Positions 63,449-64,000 of a stretch of 64,000 nt of DNA are shown piece by piece. This DNA is from Streptomyces sp. V2I9 (GTDB taxonomy: Bacteria; Actinomycetota; Actinomycetes; Streptomycetales; Streptomycetaceae): contig NZ_JAUSZJ010000002.1 of assembly GCF_030817475.1 (NCBI RefSeq), positions 1,014,501 through 1,078,500 on the forward strand, in the 5' to 3' direction. The position numbers and the translations under genes were made by a program. A model generated the notes under the pieces. It was given only the letters and a program-made list of their open reading frames with translations. It searched no databases and was not told the origin of the DNA. Numbering within the stretch: the first letter of the stretch is position 1; every line of letters starts with the position of its first letter.

Positions 63449-64000
63449 TCAGCCGAGGAGCGTGCTCAGCTCGACGTGCGGAAGGTCGTGCGCCTCGGCC
63501 ACCTCGCGGTAAACCACCTGGCCCTCATGGGTGTTGAGCCCCTTGGCCAGCGCGGCGTCCCGGCGCAGGGCGTCGGCCCAGCCGCGGTTGGCGAGCTCCA
63601 CGATGTAGGGGAGCGTCGCGTTGGTGAGCGCGTAGGTGGAGGTGTTCGGCACCGCGCCGGGCATGTTGGCGACGCAGTAGAAGACCGAGTCGTGGACCTG
63701 GAAGGTCGGCTCGGCGTGGGTGGTGGGACGCGAGTCCTCGAAGCAGCCGCCCTGATCGATTGCGATGTCGACAAGTACACTTCCGGGCTTCATCTTGGCG
63801 ACGAGCTCGTTGGTGACCAGCTTCGGAGCCTTGGCTCCGGGGATCAGCACGGCGCCGACCACGAGGTCGGCCTCGACGACAGCCTTCTCCAGCTCGAAGG
63901 CGTTGGAGACGACGGTCTGCACCTTGGTGCCGAAGATCCTGTCGGCCTCGCGCAGCTTGTTGATGTCGCGGTCGAGCAGCGTGACGTGGAAGCCGAGGCC
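63449..64000 (-). CDS. ald: L-alanine dehydrogenase, N-terminal part missing (runs off window)
   Basis: The open frame is continuous to the window end; upstream of residue VQTVVSN it reads [24 protein letters not shown]..., the end of the NAD-binding Rossmann segment of alanine dehydrogenase. The visible C-terminal 183 residues include [34 protein letters not shown] and [21 protein letters not shown], all characteristic. The enzyme converts L-alanine to pyruvate and ammonia with NAD. Only the 3' part lies in the window. Confidence 0.93.
   Translation of the reverse strand, partial: GLGFHVTLLDRDINKLREADRIFGTKVQTVVSNAFELEKAVVEADLVVGAVLIPGAKAPKLVTNELVAKMKPGSVLVDIAIDQGGCFEDSRPTTHAEPTFQVHDSVFYCVANMPGAVPNTSTYALTNATLPYIVELANRGWADALRRDAALAKGLNTHEGQVVYREVAEAHDLPHVELSTLLG

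Overview
The window is high-GC actinobacterial chromosome, almost certainly Streptomyces of the S. griseus lineage. Coding regions have third positions nearly all G or C, GTG and TTG starts are common, several genes look leaderless, and the serine protease at 25802..26701 is, from memory, about five residues away from the mature S. griseus protease B. Content and order (SGNH lipase, streptogrisins, sflA, der, cmk, tyrA, scpA/scpB, parA-like gene, ald) are typical of core Streptomyces chromosome. I see no insertion sequence, phage, CRISPR array, rRNA or tRNA.

Layout. 1-14.9 kb: secreted hydrolases (SGNH esterase, lytic polysaccharide monooxygenase with a sortase signal, a lipase, streptogrisin D), small regulators, a tripartite tricarboxylate transporter operon (tctCBA) joined to a methyltransferase-Nudix-VOC fusion, and a divergent CitB-type response regulator with no kinase. 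14.9-25.6 kb: the most unusual part. A four-gene FxSxx-COOH peptide system (precursor FxsA, radical SAM maturase FxsB, TIR-like FxsC, and a 1311-residue ParA-like/TIR/NB-ARC/TPR protein FxsT) lies next to an orphan two-pass membrane protein and a SLATT (DUF4231) plus SLOG pair of the kind predicted in nucleotide-signalled conflict systems. 25.8-37.2 kb: streptogrisin B, then a probable sulfur-compound uptake and oxidation cluster: two flavin monooxygenases, two polar-amino-acid binding proteins, two permeases, one ATPase and an FAD/NAD(P)-binding protein. A leaderless 23-codon peptide ending in Cys precedes the divergent binding protein.

37.2-48.4 kb: a Cys-tailed DUF5685 protein, the division protein SflA, an acyl-CoA dehydrogenase, a frameshifted MFS exporter, a PAP2 phosphatase, an I78 protease inhibitor, a glycosyltransferase pair and two conserved hypotheticals. 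48.5-53 kb: housekeeping genes der, an acyltransferase, cmk, tyrA and aroH. 53-58.2 kb: an NAD salvage operon pnuC-nadR-nrtR-ADP-ribosylglycohydrolase-nucleotidyltransferase behind a perfect inverted repeat that is the likely NrtR operator; nadR carries a one-base frameshift. 58.2-64 kb: the parA-like/scpA/scpB/rluB operon and the 3' part of L-alanine dehydrogenase.

Many operons are translationally coupled (ATGA, GTGA or TGATG overlaps); I used these overlaps and Shine-Dalgarno sites to correct starts. Several convergent gene pairs are separated by long, nearly perfect hairpins without an obvious U tract. All family assignments are from reading the sequence and from memory; no database search was run.
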